64,000 bases of DNA from Saccharum officinarum (Eukaryota > Streptophyta > Magnoliopsida > Poales > Poaceae): the NCBI GenBank assembly GCA_020631735.1, contig CM036162.1, positions 94,970,401 to 95,034,400 of the forward strand, given 5' to 3'. A program made the position numbers and the translations under genes. The notes under the pieces are model-generated. The model made no database searches. It saw nothing but the letters and a program-made list of their open reading frames with translations, and was not told the DNA's origin. This document shows, one piece after another, positions 9,264 to 21,826 of the stretch; within the stretch, counting starts at the first letter, position 1, and each line of letters opens with the position of its first letter.

Positions 9264-12240
9264 CATTGTCACATAGCAATGGCATTTGTTTGAACTTGAT
9301 TCTAAAATCATTCTAGGTAGCCTTCATCCAAAGAATTTGTGCATAACAACTACCGGTGGCTATGAATTCGGCTTCAGCGGTTGAAAATGCAACTATTTTG
9401 ATTCTTTGATGACCAAAAAGCAAGTGATCTTCCCAATATTTGACACGTGCCCGATGTGCTTCTTCTCTCAACTTTGCATCCTGCATAATTCGAGTTAGAA
9501 TAACCAACTAGATCAAACTTTGCTCCATTGGGACACCACAATCCAACATTTTGTATATACTTCAAGTACCACAATATTTTGTTTGTTGCCTTCAAATGAC
9601 TTTCTCTAGGTGAGGCTTGAAATCTCGCACACATGCATACACTAAACATCACATTCGGCCTTGATGCGGTCACATAGAGTAGGCTTCTAATGATAGACCG
9701 ATACATCTTTTGATCCATCATGTTGCCACTTGAATCACTATCCAATCTTCCATTTGTCCTCATAGGTGTACTAATGGCCTTTGCATCTTTCGTTCCAAAC
9801 TTCTCAAGCATGTCTTTGATGTACTTGCCTTCACTCACAAATATGTCATTCTTCATTTGCTTGATTTAAAGACCAAGAAAGTAACTAAGCTCTCCAATCA
9901 TAAACATCTCAAACTCATTAGCCATCATCTTTCCAAACTTCTCACAAAAGTCTTGATTGGTTGATCCAAAGATAATGTCATCAACATAGATTTGCAACAC
10001 AAACAAGTCATTGCCTTATATCTTGGTGAAGAGAGTGGTGTTAACCTTGCCCATAATGAACCCCTTAGAGAGTAGGAAATCCCTCAATCTCTCATACTAT
10101 GCTCTTGGTGCTTGCTTCAAGCCATACAAAGCCTTTCTTAACTTGTAAACATGGTTGAGTTTCTTCTCATCTTTAAAACCGGAAGGTTGCTCAACATACA
10201 CAAGCTCATTGATGTACCTATTGAGAAATGCACTCTTCATATCCATTTGGTACAACTTGATGTTATGGGCACAAGCATAGGCTAACAAGATCCTAATTGC
10301 TTTTAATCTTGCAACTGGAGTATATGTTTCTCCAAAGTCAAGACCTTCAACTTGAGTGTAACCAAGAGCCACTAATCTTGCTTTGTTTCTTACAACTATC
10401 CCATCTTGATCTTGCTTGTTCTGAAAGACCTACTTTATTCCAATCACATTATGATCGTTAGGCTTCTCAACTAACTCCAATACTTGATTGCTCTTGAAGT
10501 TATTTAGCTCTTCATGCATAGCATTGACCCAATCAACATCCTTCAAAGCTTCATCCATCTTCTTTGGTTCAATGAATAAGACAAATGAGAAGTGTTCACA
10601 AAATGATGTCAATCTTGATCTTGTTTGCACACCTCTTGAGATATTACCAATTATGGAATCCAAAGAATGATCTCTTGCAACATTGGTAGGTTAGAGCACT
10701 TGCATTTGATTGCTTGCATTTGATTGATCACTTGGTTGAGATGATGAACTAGCCACTTGTTGTTGATCTTGCACCTCGTCATCACTTGCACTTACTTGAC
10801 CTTGATCATGAGAACCACTAGCTTGCACATTTTAGTTAGAGTGCACTTGATTCTTGTCATCTTCAACATCAATCACTTATTTAGGCTTTATGTCACCAAT
10901 ATCCATGTTCTTCATTGCATTGACCAATTCACATCATCTAGATTCTCATCTTCCTCTTAAGAACCATTTGTTTCATCAAATTCCACATTATGAACCTCCT
11001 CAAGAGTACCACTAGCCAAATTCCAAACTCTATAAGCCTTGCTAGTAGTTGAGTGACCAAGCAAGAAACCTTCATCACATTTTTTCTCAAACTTGCTCAA
11101 TCTTGTGCCTTTCTTCAGTATGTAGCATTGGCAATCAAAAACCTGAAAGTATACAATATTAGACTTTCTTCCATCCAAGAGCTCATATAGCGTCTTCTCC
11201 ATCATGGGGTAACAATAGAGTCGGTTGCTATAGTAGCAAGCTGTGTTGATTGCTTCGGCCTAAAATAAATGACTCACATAATACTCACTCAACATTGTTC
11301 TTGCCAAGTCAATCAAAGTTCTATTCTTTCTCTCAACTAGTCTATTTGATTGAGGAGTGTACTTAGCCAAAACTTGATGCCTAATCCCAAACTCATCACA
11401 CAACTTATCAATTCTTGTGTTCTTGAACTCACTTTCATTGTCACTTCTCACTTTCTTGATGGTGGTCTTAAACTCATTATGAATTCTCTTGATGATTATC
11501 TTGAAGGTTGCAAGCACATCACTCTTGTCAATAAGAAAGAACACCCAAGTGTATCTAGTGAATTCATCCACAATCACAAATCCACATTTGTTTCCACCAA
11601 TGCTAGTGTATGTGGTTGGTCCAAACAAGTCCATGTGGAACAATTCAAATACCTTAGATGTACTCATTATGGCCTTCTTAGGATGTGTGTTTCCAACTTG
11701 CTTTCTAGCTTGACATACACTACATAGCTTATCCTTCTCAAATGTAACATCTTTTAAGCCTCTAACTAGATCATGCTTAATCAATTTGTTCAATTGTTTT
11801 ATTCCAACATGACCAAGCCTTCTATGCCATAACCAATTCATACTAGACTTAGTGAGCAAACATGGTGATAATTGAGCTTCTTTAGCATTAAAATCAACCA
11901 AGTATAGATTCTCATATCTAAATCCTTTGAATATCAAGTTAGATCCATCTACACTTATGATCTCTACATCATCCACACCAAATATGCACTTCAAACCAAG
12001 ATCACACAATTGAGCTACTAATAATAGGTTAAAGTTCAAGCTCTCTACTAGGAGCACATTGAACATGCTCGTCATTGGATAATGCAATCTTACCAAGCCC
12101 TTGTCCTTGCCTCTATCATTGTCACCAAATGTGATACTATCAACCCCACTGCTATCATTTTTATTGATTGAATTGAATATTCTTGAATATCGGTCATGTG
12201 TTGTGTGCACCCACTATTAAGCACCCAATACCTTTCTCTA
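9264..12240 (-). pseudogene. pol: Pol pseudogene of the older Sirevirus
   Basis: Fragments in several frames together cover protease to RNase H: protease and integrase (about 12240-11260), C-terminal integrase (11205-10957), linker (10663-10430), RT (10372-10097, with LYQMDMKSAFLN and ALYGLKQAP) and RT/RNase H (9856-9264). The protease motif reads LNSGCTQHMT, so the catalytic Asp is Asn; shortly after it the frame shifts. The sequence ends in RNase H after LLCDN. It cannot code for active enzymes. Confidence 0.9.
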
Positions 12241-12303
12241 GCTTTATAATTGACATATAAAAGAAGATCAATTCTTTTTAGGTATCTAAACTTACTTGGG
12301 TCC

Positions 12304-14375
12304 TTAAAGGTTAGTTACCAAGGTCTTTGGTACCCAAATGGTCTTCTTCCTTAGGCCCAAAATTGGTGTACCAATAAATTTAGCCTTCACACCATTGGCA
12401 TCCTTAACAAGCATATAACAAGAATCAAATCTAATTGAGGATACATTAAGTTTCTTATTCTTGTTAGTCTTGCAATATTGCTCTACATGCCCAACTTGCT
12501 TGCATCTATTATAAAACTGACCGTTGCTCTTCACAAAGTTAGCTTTGGGAGTGACAAAGGCCGCCTTGCCTTTGTTGGGGGTATAGCCTAATCTCTCTTT
12601 GTTGAGAGAAAACCTTTGGCTACCCAAGCACTTTAGCAAGTGGGCATTTCTACCATAGACATTGCTTAAGGCACGAGTAACCTCATTCACCTCCTTCTTG
12701 AGGGTCTCATTTTTCACCGTTAGTGAGGCATCACAAGTGAAATCATTACTCAAAAGTGAAGTTGAAGTGGTAGTGCTACAAGAAGGGTTAGTGGGAGTAA
12801 CAACAATAGGCTTATAAAATGATTCATCAAGAATATCACATGTTAGTCCCACATCACATGACACAATCACTTGCTCCTTCTTGGCTTCTTCCACCTTGAC
12901 TTACTCAAGGAGAGAGGGGTGAGATTTTTCATGCTTAGTGTGAGCATTACCAAGCTCTATATGGTCTTTCCTTAGACTCTCATGAGACGCATTGAGCTCA
13001 TCAAAGGATCACTTGAGAGCTTTGAGCTCTTTTCGCAATTCTTTGCAATCCTTTCTCTTAATCTCAAGACATATGTGGGCATTTTCCAACATGTCCATGA
13101 GAGCCTCCTTGGAGTCCTCCTCCTCCTCATCATCATCATCATCATCATCATCATCGTCATCACTCTTACAATCATCACTTTCACAAGCATCATCATCATC
13201 ACTTTCATCATATTTTACCTTGGTGGGCTTTGTCATAAGGTAAGTTGATGAAGTGTCGAAGATGGAAGGCTTGTTGTTGATGGCTATGCTTGCTAGTGCT
13301 TTCTTCTTGGATTTCTTGTCATCATCACTTGAGTCATCATCCTCCGAAGAAGCATCACTATCCCACGTCATCACATAGTCGTCACTCTTCTTTTTCTTCG
13401 GGAAGGTCATACTTTTATCCTTCTTCTCCTTCTTTTGCTTTTTCTTCTCATCCTCATCATTGTCACTATTGTAGGGACAATCCGTCGCAATATGGTTCGA
13501 GCTCTTGCAATTGTATCATCTTCTCATATATTCTTTGACTTATTGTCTCTTCTCTTTCTTGCACCATAGCCCTTCTTTTTTATGAATTTACCAAACTTGC
13601 GCACAAAGAGAGCCATGGCCTCATTATCAATGTCACTAGCATCTTTATCATCACTTGATTCTTGCTTCTTTGACTTGCCCTTGTTCTTGCATGATGAGCT
13701 AGCATTGAATGTTACACTCTTCTTCTTCTTGTCTTCATCTTCTTTCTCGTCATCCATGTCAACCCCTCCCTTTCCACACGGTATGTCTCTTGTGTCATGA
13801 CATCACCTAGCACTTGGTTAGGGGTGAGTTGCTTCAATCCTCATCTAATGATGATCAATCTCAATGTCTCAATCTAGGAGGCAAGCACATCAAGAACCGA
13901 TGAAAGACATCATCATCATTGACCTTTTCTCCCAAAGTCTTCAAGTCATTGGCAATCATTTACAAATGATGGAACATCTCCAAAATGCTCTCATCATCCT
14001 TCACCATGAAGCTTGTCAACTTGTCCTTGAGAATATATAACTTGGCACTCTTCGCGGCCGGTGTGCCCTCATAGGTCTCCTCCAATTTTTTCACACCTCA
14101 TAAGCTCTATCACAATCCTTGATTTGCTCAAACACCTTGGAGTCAATGGCATTATATATGGTATTGAGAGCCATTGTATTGCATTGCTTGTTGGCTTTGT
14201 CTTGGTTAGTGAGGTTGTTAGGATCAATGATAGCATAGTCACTCTCGGTCACATCCCACACTTGATCATTGATTGAACTAAGATACATCTTCATCTTTCT
14301 CTTTCAATAATTATAGCATGTGCCATCAAAGAACGGTGGTTTGGCCCCCACATGATTGAACACAACTTGAGCCAT
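12304..14375 (-). pseudogene. gag: Gag pseudogene of the older Sirevirus
   Basis: An ATG at 14375 opens a Gag frame that is then broken into pieces (14294-14091, 13757-13524, 13410-13009, 12894-12304). Recognisable parts are VWDVTESDYAIIDPNNLTN, the acidic Asp/Glu-rich segment (trinucleotide-rich near 13120-13160), and a second knuckle FYNRCKQVGHVEQYC whose first Cys is Tyr. Homologous along its length to the intact Gag at the window start. Confidence 0.88.
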
Positions 14376-14421
14376 CTTTTGACACCGAGGTTGTTAAGCC
14401 TATAATCAAATGGTGACCATT

Positions 14422-14433
14422 GCTCTGATACCA
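14422..14433 (-). other. Primer binding site of the older Sirevirus
   Basis: On the minus strand TGGTATCAGAGC, an exact match to the initiator tRNA-Met complement, 2 bp from the LTR end. Confidence 0.88.
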
Positions 14434-15339
14434 CTTGAAAGGTCCTAATATGGCTAGAGGGGGTGAATAGCCTATTAAAAACTTCTACAAAGCACTAGAA
14501 CAAATTGGTTAGTAACACAAACGATGTAATACAATTTTACTCTAGCTCTACAAGGATTGCAAGCCACCTATTCTAACAATTCTAGTAGCTATGATCACTA
14601 TCACACAACAAGCTAGGTCACTACTCACTAAGCTAGTGTGCCCTCAAAGACTAACTAAAGAGCCACACTAACCAAGCTAACAAGCTCTCAAAGACTAACT
14701 ACACTAAAGAGCTTGACAATTAGTTTGCGAGAAAGTAAATGAGTGAGTAGGGTGATTATACCGCCGCGCAGAGGAGTGAACCAATCATAATATGAACACC
14801 AATTCAATCACCGGGAAAATATCAAAGGGCAAGAGACAACCAATTTTTCTCTTGAGGTTCACGTGCTTGCTGGCACACTAGTCCCCGTTATGTCGACCAA
14901 CACTTGGTGGTTCGGCGGCTAATAGGTATCACACACCTAGCCTAGCACAACAGACGATGCAAGAACCAACCCACAAGTGAGGTAACTCAATGACACGAGC
15001 AATTTACTAGAACTACCTTGTGGCTCTTCGTCGGGAAGGTGCAAGAACCCTTACAGTCATCGGAGCCGGCCACAAGCAATCACCAACACGTGCCGAAGCT
15101 CCTCCGCTGCTCCAAGCCATCTAGATGGTGGCAACCACCAAGAGTAACAAGAACTCCGTAGCCATAACGATCCCCAAGTGCCACTAGATGCAATCACTCA
15201 AGCAAATGCACTTGAAATTTCTAATCTCACTATGATGATGAATCAATGATGGAGATGAGTGTGAGGTGTTTTCTTAGACTCACGAGGATGTCAAGTATGT
15301 CAAAATGCCAAGAGAATGAGCCCCAAGCCAGTGCATTTC

Positions 15340-15349
15340 TATTTATAGA
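15340..15349 (-). promoter_or_regulatory. TATA box of the older Sirevirus LTR
   Basis: Minus strand TCTATAAATA, in the same relative place as the TATA box of the younger LTR, next to the degenerate palindrome array. Confidence 0.6.
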
Positions 15350-15379
15350 CCCCAAAGCCCAAAGAGCTGTTGGGCAGTC

Positions 15380-15880
15380 TCAGGGTGACCGACGCACTAA
15401 CCGAACGCACCCCTGCGTTCGGTCAACCAGCGTCCGGTTGCTCTAGGGCGTCCACGTGTCCCCGTTTGGATCTGAGCCGGTCGATCTCAATGGTAACTAA
15501 ACAGTCAGTGCTCGAGTCAACTGACAACCGGACGTGATGCTCTGGCGCACCTGACGCTCAGCAATGCAGCGTCCGTTCGTTTTCAGTAAAGGTCCAGGGG
15601 CAAAAATTAGTGACCGGACACGTCCCGTCAGAGGTGACCTAACACGGGTTGTCTCGCCCTTCTCCGCGCGCCCACGACGCTTACGTCACCGTACATCAGC
15701 CGCGACCTCACGTAGCCCCTGCATGTCCGGTCACGCCATTTTGCCACTATAGCAAAATGTGACCTAACGTGCAGGTCGCACCTAGCCAGCGTTCGGTCAT
15801 GCCATCCAGGCAGACCGAGACCTACGGTTAGTGACCAGACGCACACGTCAGTCCAGCGACCTGTGTCCGGTCAGGTACCC
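15380..15880 (-). repeat. Degenerate CGTCCGGTCA palindrome array
   Basis: Many mutated half-sites (for example GTGACCGACGCA, GCGTCCGGTT, GACCGGACACGTCCCGTC). Divergence is often C-to-T or G-to-A, as expected for methylated CpG decay. Same relative place as the array in the younger LTR. Confidence 0.7.
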
Positions 15881-16030
15881 GTGCCTCCTTTTCTTTTTCT
15901 AAGTTCGCAACCTCTTCGCTCTTACTTCCAACTTGCTAACCACAAAGTGTAGAACTTATGTGCACGTGTGTTAGCATTTTTCAAAGCATTTTACAAGGGT
16001 CAAAGTTAACACACTAGGTTCCTAAATGCA

Positions 16031-18873
16031 TGTAACACCTAAAATTTGCATGAATTTAAAATAGCTTAAATTGATTTATTTGTTTATTTATGTGTGCATA
16101 AGAATCTAAAAATTATGTTGAATTAAAATCAACTATAAGGTCAGTTACATGCACGTGCATTCATGTTGCTGCATATATTTCTATGTTGTCTGGTTTTGAT
16201 CAAATTTGTTCAAAAGGATTTAAATGGGATTTGGAAATTGCTTTGGAAAATTAGAAAAGAAAAGGAAAAGAGTTTCTTTCCCCTCTCCCCCTTCTTTCTC
16301 TTTTTGGCCTGCTGGCCTTGCTTCCCCTCTCTCCAATTTGATCAAGCCGAGCAGGCCTAGCTCCTTTTTCCCCTTGCTCGCCATCTTGGGCCGGCTCAGC
16401 AAGCCAGTCTCACGAGCGCAACTTCCTTCTCCCCTCTCTGGTCTCGCTGACGAGTGGGGCCCCCTCCACACTCGTTGCCACGCCGGGCCTGCGCGGCAGC
16501 GTCTTCCTCCTCCGTCTCGTGTTCGACTCAGACATCGCCTGAGCCAAATTACCCACGCCGTCTCTGATTTCCCGGGATTCGTCTGTGTGCATCACACCTA
16601 GCCCTTTATAAGTCAGCCCCGAGCCTGCCGCCCTCCTTTTCACTCGAATCGCAAGTTGAAGCCCTCGCTCAAGTTCTAGCCGCCGCAAAACCTAACGTCG
16701 CTGCTGCCAAGTTCGACATCGGTTGCCGTTTTGACCGACACCGTAAGCAAATCGACGAGCTTAGTGACGAGTTTTCAAAGTCCCCAAGCTCCTTTTCCAT
16801 CTATTTCTTGTTTTGTGTTGCGCACATCACATTGCTGACGATTGCATAGCACCGTCGCCCGCCACCCTGAGCTGTGCGTCGTCTCCGTGCCACTCGCGCT
16901 TCCGTTTTCTTCTCAAGTGAGCTCGCGTTCACCTCCTCTAGCTTCTAGTGCAAGCGGTTCGTCGAATAGTGCATCACAGCACCAGAATCGTGACTCCAGC
17001 GAAGTTCCAGCCATGGTGATGCCGCTCTTCTCGCCGTCGGCGTCCTTACACTCCTTGATCTAATTTGAGCCGTCTAAAACTGATCCAGCAGATCAGATCA
17101 GCCGATACCCCTTCGACTGTCAATTTTGTTTAAGAGACCATGCGCTGTTCTTTAAGAGCCCCTGAACTTTGCCACAATACTGCCCACACCCTAGCGCCAG
17201 TTTAATCTGAGATTTTATTTATTTTAATTCGAAAACAAAGATCAATCTATTTACAGAATTGTCATTGTATTAAATTGCTTATAAAATCTCTATTTCAACT
17301 CCGATTTGATCCATTCAAATTGCGTTAGATTCATAATTACGAAATCTACATATTGGTACTACTGTTTAGTACATTTTCAACTTTTGAATTTCGAGGTTAG
17401 AATTAATTTATTATTTCGCTATAGGAAATCTTGTTTAAATCATATCTTTTCCGTTATGGCTCCGATCTGCGTGCAATTCGCATCTATGTGATCTTTGCGA
17501 GACGTAGATTTATTTTACAAACTTTTTATTTTGTTTTACTATTATTGGTGTTCTATTCTAATTATGTCTCTTATTTGCTTCCTGTATGATTGCTCGGATG
17601 CTTGTATGATGTCGTGTGTTGATCGAGTATAGACAGTGAGCAGTTCGTAGACGATCAAGAGTACTTCTACGAGCAGGACTAGCAGGAACCTTTTGATCAA
17701 GGCAAGTATAGCATGGATTTTTCCTTATTGTCCTGTACACCTTTAACCATTAAGTTCATATGTATGTGTCCGCCTTGTCAACTTTAAGGATTTCCTAGAT
17801 GTTGTTATCAAATATCTTGACACCTTTGGGTTATGCATTGGGTAGTGACTGCTAGCGCATGAATAAACCATGATCTTGTAACTTGATTAATGTTTATGCA
17901 ATGAACGTTAAAAGATGACTTTTTAACTACATAAGGTCTTATCTGTAAGTGATCATCAGGGATTTACAATATAGCTATGAGGACTACATGGTTCTGGTTT
18001 TAGTTATTTAAAAGACCTTTTCTAGCTTGTTAGAGGTTATCCAAAAGGGCGCAGAAGGAGTTTGCCGAATCGGGTATAGTGCGGCTTCTATCCTTATGTG
18101 TATAGGCTGCGGTCGTTGTGCCATACGGAAGGAGGGCTCTACATCTGTTTGCCATTAAAACCTAGCGGCTCTAACTTGTTAGATGAACTTTTAAATGGCT
18201 TTATATGATTTTCGGTGTTTTAGGAGTAATTAACCCACGCATTTGTAAATTATGACTCACAGTGAAAGTGTACACCTCTGCACAGAGTTTAATAAACTGA
18301 TATACTAGCCATGCTTACGGACACGAGCGGCCTTAGAACATTTACATCAAAGATGATTCTTGTTGTGTTAAGATGCTCATTTACTTATCATTTATGGTTT
18401 TACATTAATTATGCTTACATTGATCATGTGAACGTGGGAATATTGCTACCTTGATGCCATAAATGCTTAAGCTTGATTATCATCTAAAATCTAAATGCAG
18501 TTAACCAGTGTCAGCTTTATTAAGCCTCAGTAAACCCCATGTTATATTTGTGGAGTACGACATGTGCTCACCCTTGCTATTTCCCCCACATCTCAAGATG
18601 GGTATCAGATCAAGATTGGAATGAGGATTACCGTGATGAGTATTAGGCTTGAAGTCCACCAGTTGATTGTCCCTGTGTTGGAGCTTTCGTGAGAGAGTTA
18701 TCTTTAGTTACTACATTTCTTGTTAAGACTATGTGACGAATATTTGTTTGCTATGTAATAAGCACTGTTATGATACTATTTATAATTTATCAACTTATGT
18801 GTGCAACTGTTTCTGGGGTGCACATAAGGCTTTTACACATCCTATTTTGTTTCCTTGAAAATGGGGTGTGACA
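16031..18873 (+). mobile_element. Solo LTR, Gypsy/chromovirus type (2843 bp), TSD ATGCA
   Basis: Starts TGTAACACC and ends GGTGTGACA (inverted termini), with the 5-bp duplication ATGCA at 16026-16030 and 18874-18878. Host LTR homology is continuous across it. It holds no gag or pol, so it is a solo LTR left by LTR-LTR recombination. The long length and TGTRACACC-type ends suggest a Tekay/Del-like chromovirus (inference). Short frames in its GC-rich part (16200-17060) have no recognisable domain. Confidence 0.88.
16605..16612 (+). promoter_or_regulatory. Candidate TATA box in the solo LTR
   Basis: TTTATAAG inside a GC-rich stretch, with GCCCC-rich DNA on both sides. Plausible LTR promoter; no further support. 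Confidence 0.4.
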
Positions 18874-19224
18874 ATGCATATGTAAAAATCATGTCACCTA
18901 GTGGCATTCGATAAACCATTTAGCCAAAGGTTTTCTCTCTTTATAGTACAGCTATCGATCCTAAGTCACTCACAACCTCTATGGTGTCTTGAGTGCAAAA
19001 CAAAAACCTATCTTATACCTTTGCCTTGATCATCTCGATTTTTATTTTTCTCTTTCTTCTTTTCCAAGTTGAGCTTGATCATCATCAACACATGTCCACC
19101 TCCATCTCCATGGACCTCGTCTTGCTCAATCACTTGGATTGCACCAACCTAGCTCATATCATCGCTCATGACATAAGTTAGTGCTAGGTTTCATCAATTA
19201 TCTAAAACCAGACTAGGGCTTTCA

Positions 19225-19704
19225 CCGCTCCATCGAGTTGTCGACTCGTCTTCACTCTCCGTTTGCTTCTCGTCGCGCCACCGTGGAGCCCGCTCGTGCT
19301 GCTCCATAAGGGCTTCTTCGGAGGAGTTGGGGTCATTTACAGCTCCACTCCTTTTTTTCATAAAAAACAGCTACAAATGGCTCCTCCTACTAAACTGTTT
19401 GGTACAGCTCCTCTACAGGAGCCGCAGCCGGGGAGGAGCCCTACCAAACGGGGCCTAAAATACCCCCACTAACGACGCCAAAGACGTAGGAATAGAAGCA
19501 ACTGTAAGGGTAAAACTGATATTATTAGCATGATTCCACCCATCTATTAGCTATGGTAAGGGCAAACCACCTGTTTTGCAATAAGGTGGAATCGCTTGGG
19601 TAATTCTTTAGTTCTGTTCTTTAGCGTGTTTGCTTAATGCATTGGTTGTCTTTGAGAAGAAGATTGTTTTTCTCCTATGCATGTACTGCAAAAGGCTCTT
19701 GTTA
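19225..19704. other. Ancestral target DNA with a MITE relic
   Basis: The element-free target of the older Sirevirus. Between about 19290 and 19456 there is a decayed GGAGCCC...CCTACCAAACGGGGCC type inverted-repeat relic common in grass genomes. No coding region. Confidence 0.5.
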
Positions 19705-19948
19705 GGCCCAGTTTAGTTCCCCAAGAATTTTGCAAAAAAAATTCACATTCTCCGTCACATCGAATCTTTGGACGTATACATGAAGCATTAAATATAAATA
19801 AAAAATAAAACTAATTACACAGTTTAGACGAAATTCACGAGACGAATCTTTTAAGCCTAATTAGACTATGATTAGACACTAATTGCCAAATAACAACGAA
19901 AATGCTACCGTGTCCATTTTGCCAAAATTTTTTTATCTAAACAGGCCC
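19705..19948 (-). mobile_element. Tourist/Harbinger-like MITE, TSD TTA
   Basis: Terminal inverted repeats GGCCCAGTTTAG and CTAAACAGGCCC, flanked by TTA at 19702-19704 and 19949-19951. The interior carries the family signature (CACATCGAATCTTTGGACGT, ACGAGACGAATCTTTTAAGC). Orientation is the reverse of the copy at 22851. Confidence 0.85.
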
Positions 19949-19951
19949 TTA

Positions 19952-20560
19952 GATGAGACCGTCAATGTGCGGTCCGTGCTGATTTAGTGTACTTATATGG
20001 AAGGACAAGTATGGTTTACTTTATTTTTTGTTCTTGCAAACTATTCAATTTAATTAGTTCAGCACGATAGGATACAATGATAGCCATTTGAATAGCAGTG
20101 CACAGGATGTTTTGAACTCTTAGTGATGTTTATCCATCCATCTTGATTAAATTCGCTTTGATTGGAGTTTATAGTTCTTTTCGTATTCAAGCTATAGCAT
20201 CTTATACTAGTTGGTTGAACCAAATTTATCTGTATTTAGAATCATTCCAACATATGCTAAATACGACCTTCCTAGTGCTCTTTTTCACAGAGGTACTTAA
20301 TGTAGCATGCTAATAGTTACAGCCAGAAGACTGGGATGACAGTTGATACTAAAGACAATGAAGTAGAGCCCAAAGTTATCTTTCTCTATACTGCTTCAGG
20401 TGCTCTTTGAAATGTGCTTCCAAAAGATGTTTTCTATTATTAGTGTTTAGAAACTAATTGTCACATCTTCTGTATAATGCCATTTTGGCCTGTTGTATGT
20501 TGATGGATGCCATATATTAATTCTGCTCAAAAAGAGATCATGAGAATTCTGCTCAAAAAG
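19952..20560. other. Intergenic, no gene seen
   Basis: AT-rich unique-looking DNA. I see no coding frame, splice pattern or intact repeat. Confidence 0.5.
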
Positions 20561-20660
20561 TTTGGCTGAAAGTACCGTTCGCTGATTTGTTGGGAGAAAA
20601 AAAATATTGTTCGTTGGCTGAAAAAGTACGACTTATAAGACGAGCGAATAGGGCCAGCCA
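20561..20660 (+). repeat. Relic of a Tourist-type MITE (GCTGATTTGTTGGGAG family)
   Basis: Contains CCGTTCGCTGATTTG, GGGAGAAAAAAAATATTG and TACGACTTATAAG, the signature of a very common panicoid MITE. Termini are degraded and no TSD is visible. Related relics are near 30895 and 35605. Confidence 0.45.
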
Positions 20661-21285
20661 TGTTCAATAAGTAAAGATTTTGAGAAGCTCCATACTTTAA
20701 ACGAACTAAGTGATATGATTAGAAATTCTGATACTTCTTGTCAAATGATGTAATTTCCACTATATGGTTTCCCCTTGAAGCAACTATAATAATTTAGGTG
20801 TGCAACTGAAGCTTGTACTACGTGCCACGCAATAAAATTATTTGTTTTTTCTAAAGTCCAAAGTAGATTTTTGTGATGATTGTGTTGTTACTAGAATGTT
20901 TCTGCACTGTGTATTATCCGATATTTATTTTTTTATAAGTATCTAGGTCTAAATAAAATGCATAGCGTTGTTACAATTTTCATTTTTTTGTTCACCCTGT
21001 ATCGATCCGACGGATGCTATCTGGTAAACATGCCAAAATCACCCATGTTGTCTGTTGGCCAGAAGCTTTATAAGACACTTTTTTATAGTGAGCTTCATAA
21101 ATACACTCATTGCACGATTAACAAGCTGAAAATCAGAGCTAAACATTGTTATAGAAGATATGATGCGCGCTAAATGTTCTTGCTAATGTTCCTAACTGTG
21201 ATAGTCCTCGTTGGAAGTACCGTGCAAAGTAGTGACAGATCATTGAGAAAAGAAAAAAAAAAGATCGATATTGACGAGAAATATA
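20661..21285. other. Intergenic, no gene seen
   Basis: Short frames only; no domain or repeat recognised. Confidence 0.45.
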
Positions 21286-21504
21286 CTCCCTCTGTCTCCA
21301 TATATTTGTCATTTTCGGTTTGACTCGATTTGTAGAAAATATGCGCAACATTTGTATCTCTAAATAAATTTATTAAAAACTAGATTAAAAAATATTTCCC
21401 ATGATATCAATTATATATCACAAATATTAATAATTTTTAATATATATTTTGTCAAAATTATTTTTAAAAAAACGAAAGCGGTAGATATTTTGGGACGGAT
21501 GGAT
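21286..21504 (+). mobile_element. Stowaway MITE (Tc1/mariner type), TSD TA
   Basis: CTCCCTCTGTCTCCA at one end and TGGGACGGATGGAT at the other, flanked by TA on both sides, with an AT-rich interior. This is the classic grass Stowaway terminus. Confidence 0.82.
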
Positions 21505-21591
21505 TACGCCACTAGAGTACGTACCAGTGCGTAAATTCAGTTGCTCTAGTAGGACTTGTGCAGAAATCTCCGGGTAGAGTAGGCCTCGTTC

Positions 21592-21826
21592 ACTTCCCCG
21601 TTCCAACCCAAAATATTTCCTCTTCCACCCATCACATCAAATCTTTCGACATATGTATGGAGTATTAAATGTAGGTAAAAAAGATAACTAATTGCATAGT
21701 TTGTCTGTAAATGTCAGGACGAATCTTTTGAGCCTAGTTAGTCCATAATTGGATAAATTTTGCCAAATAACAATGAAAAATGCTACAATAACTTTTCAGC
21801 TACTTTTCGCGAATTCAACACAACGC
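21592..21826 (-). mobile_element. Tourist/Harbinger-like MITE, degraded right end
   Basis: GGCCTCGTTCACTTCC start and the family interior (CACATCAAATCTTTCGACAT, AGGACGAATCTTTTGAGCC, TGCTAC). The right terminus is mutated, so the end is approximate. Confidence 0.7.

Larger units (their letters stand above)
9264..19224 (-). mobile_element. Older, decayed Sirevirus on the minus strand
   Basis: Reading right to left: LTR (interrupted), Met-type PBS, gag, protease, integrase, RT and part of RNase H, truncated at 9264 by later insertions. The protein is clearly related to the plus-strand element but carries many stops and frame breaks. The 3' LTR and the end of RNase H are outside the window or lost. 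LTR length without its insertion is about 1.94 kb, close to the 1.99 kb of the younger copy. Confidence 0.9.
14436..19224 (-). repeat. 5' LTR of the older Sirevirus, split by a solo LTR insertion
   Basis: The plus strand starts TGAAAGGTCC and ends GGGCTTTCA, which are the LTR termini read in reverse. Removing the 2.84-kb insertion and one TSD copy leaves about 1.94 kb. After the insertion the homology resumes with CTCTTTATAGTACAGCTATC, matching the upstream part of the other Sirevirus LTRs in reverse. The right target-site duplication would be CCGCT at 19225; its partner is outside the window. Confidence 0.85.

Noticed and set aside
13120..13160. Simple GAT/ATC microsatellite
   Set aside because: It encodes the acidic Asp run of the Sirevirus Gag pseudogene; the intact Gag has the same segment.
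16220..16690. Overlapping frames of 80-125 residues on both strands
   Set aside because: They lie in the GC-rich part of a solo LTR defined by termini and TSD; no domain.
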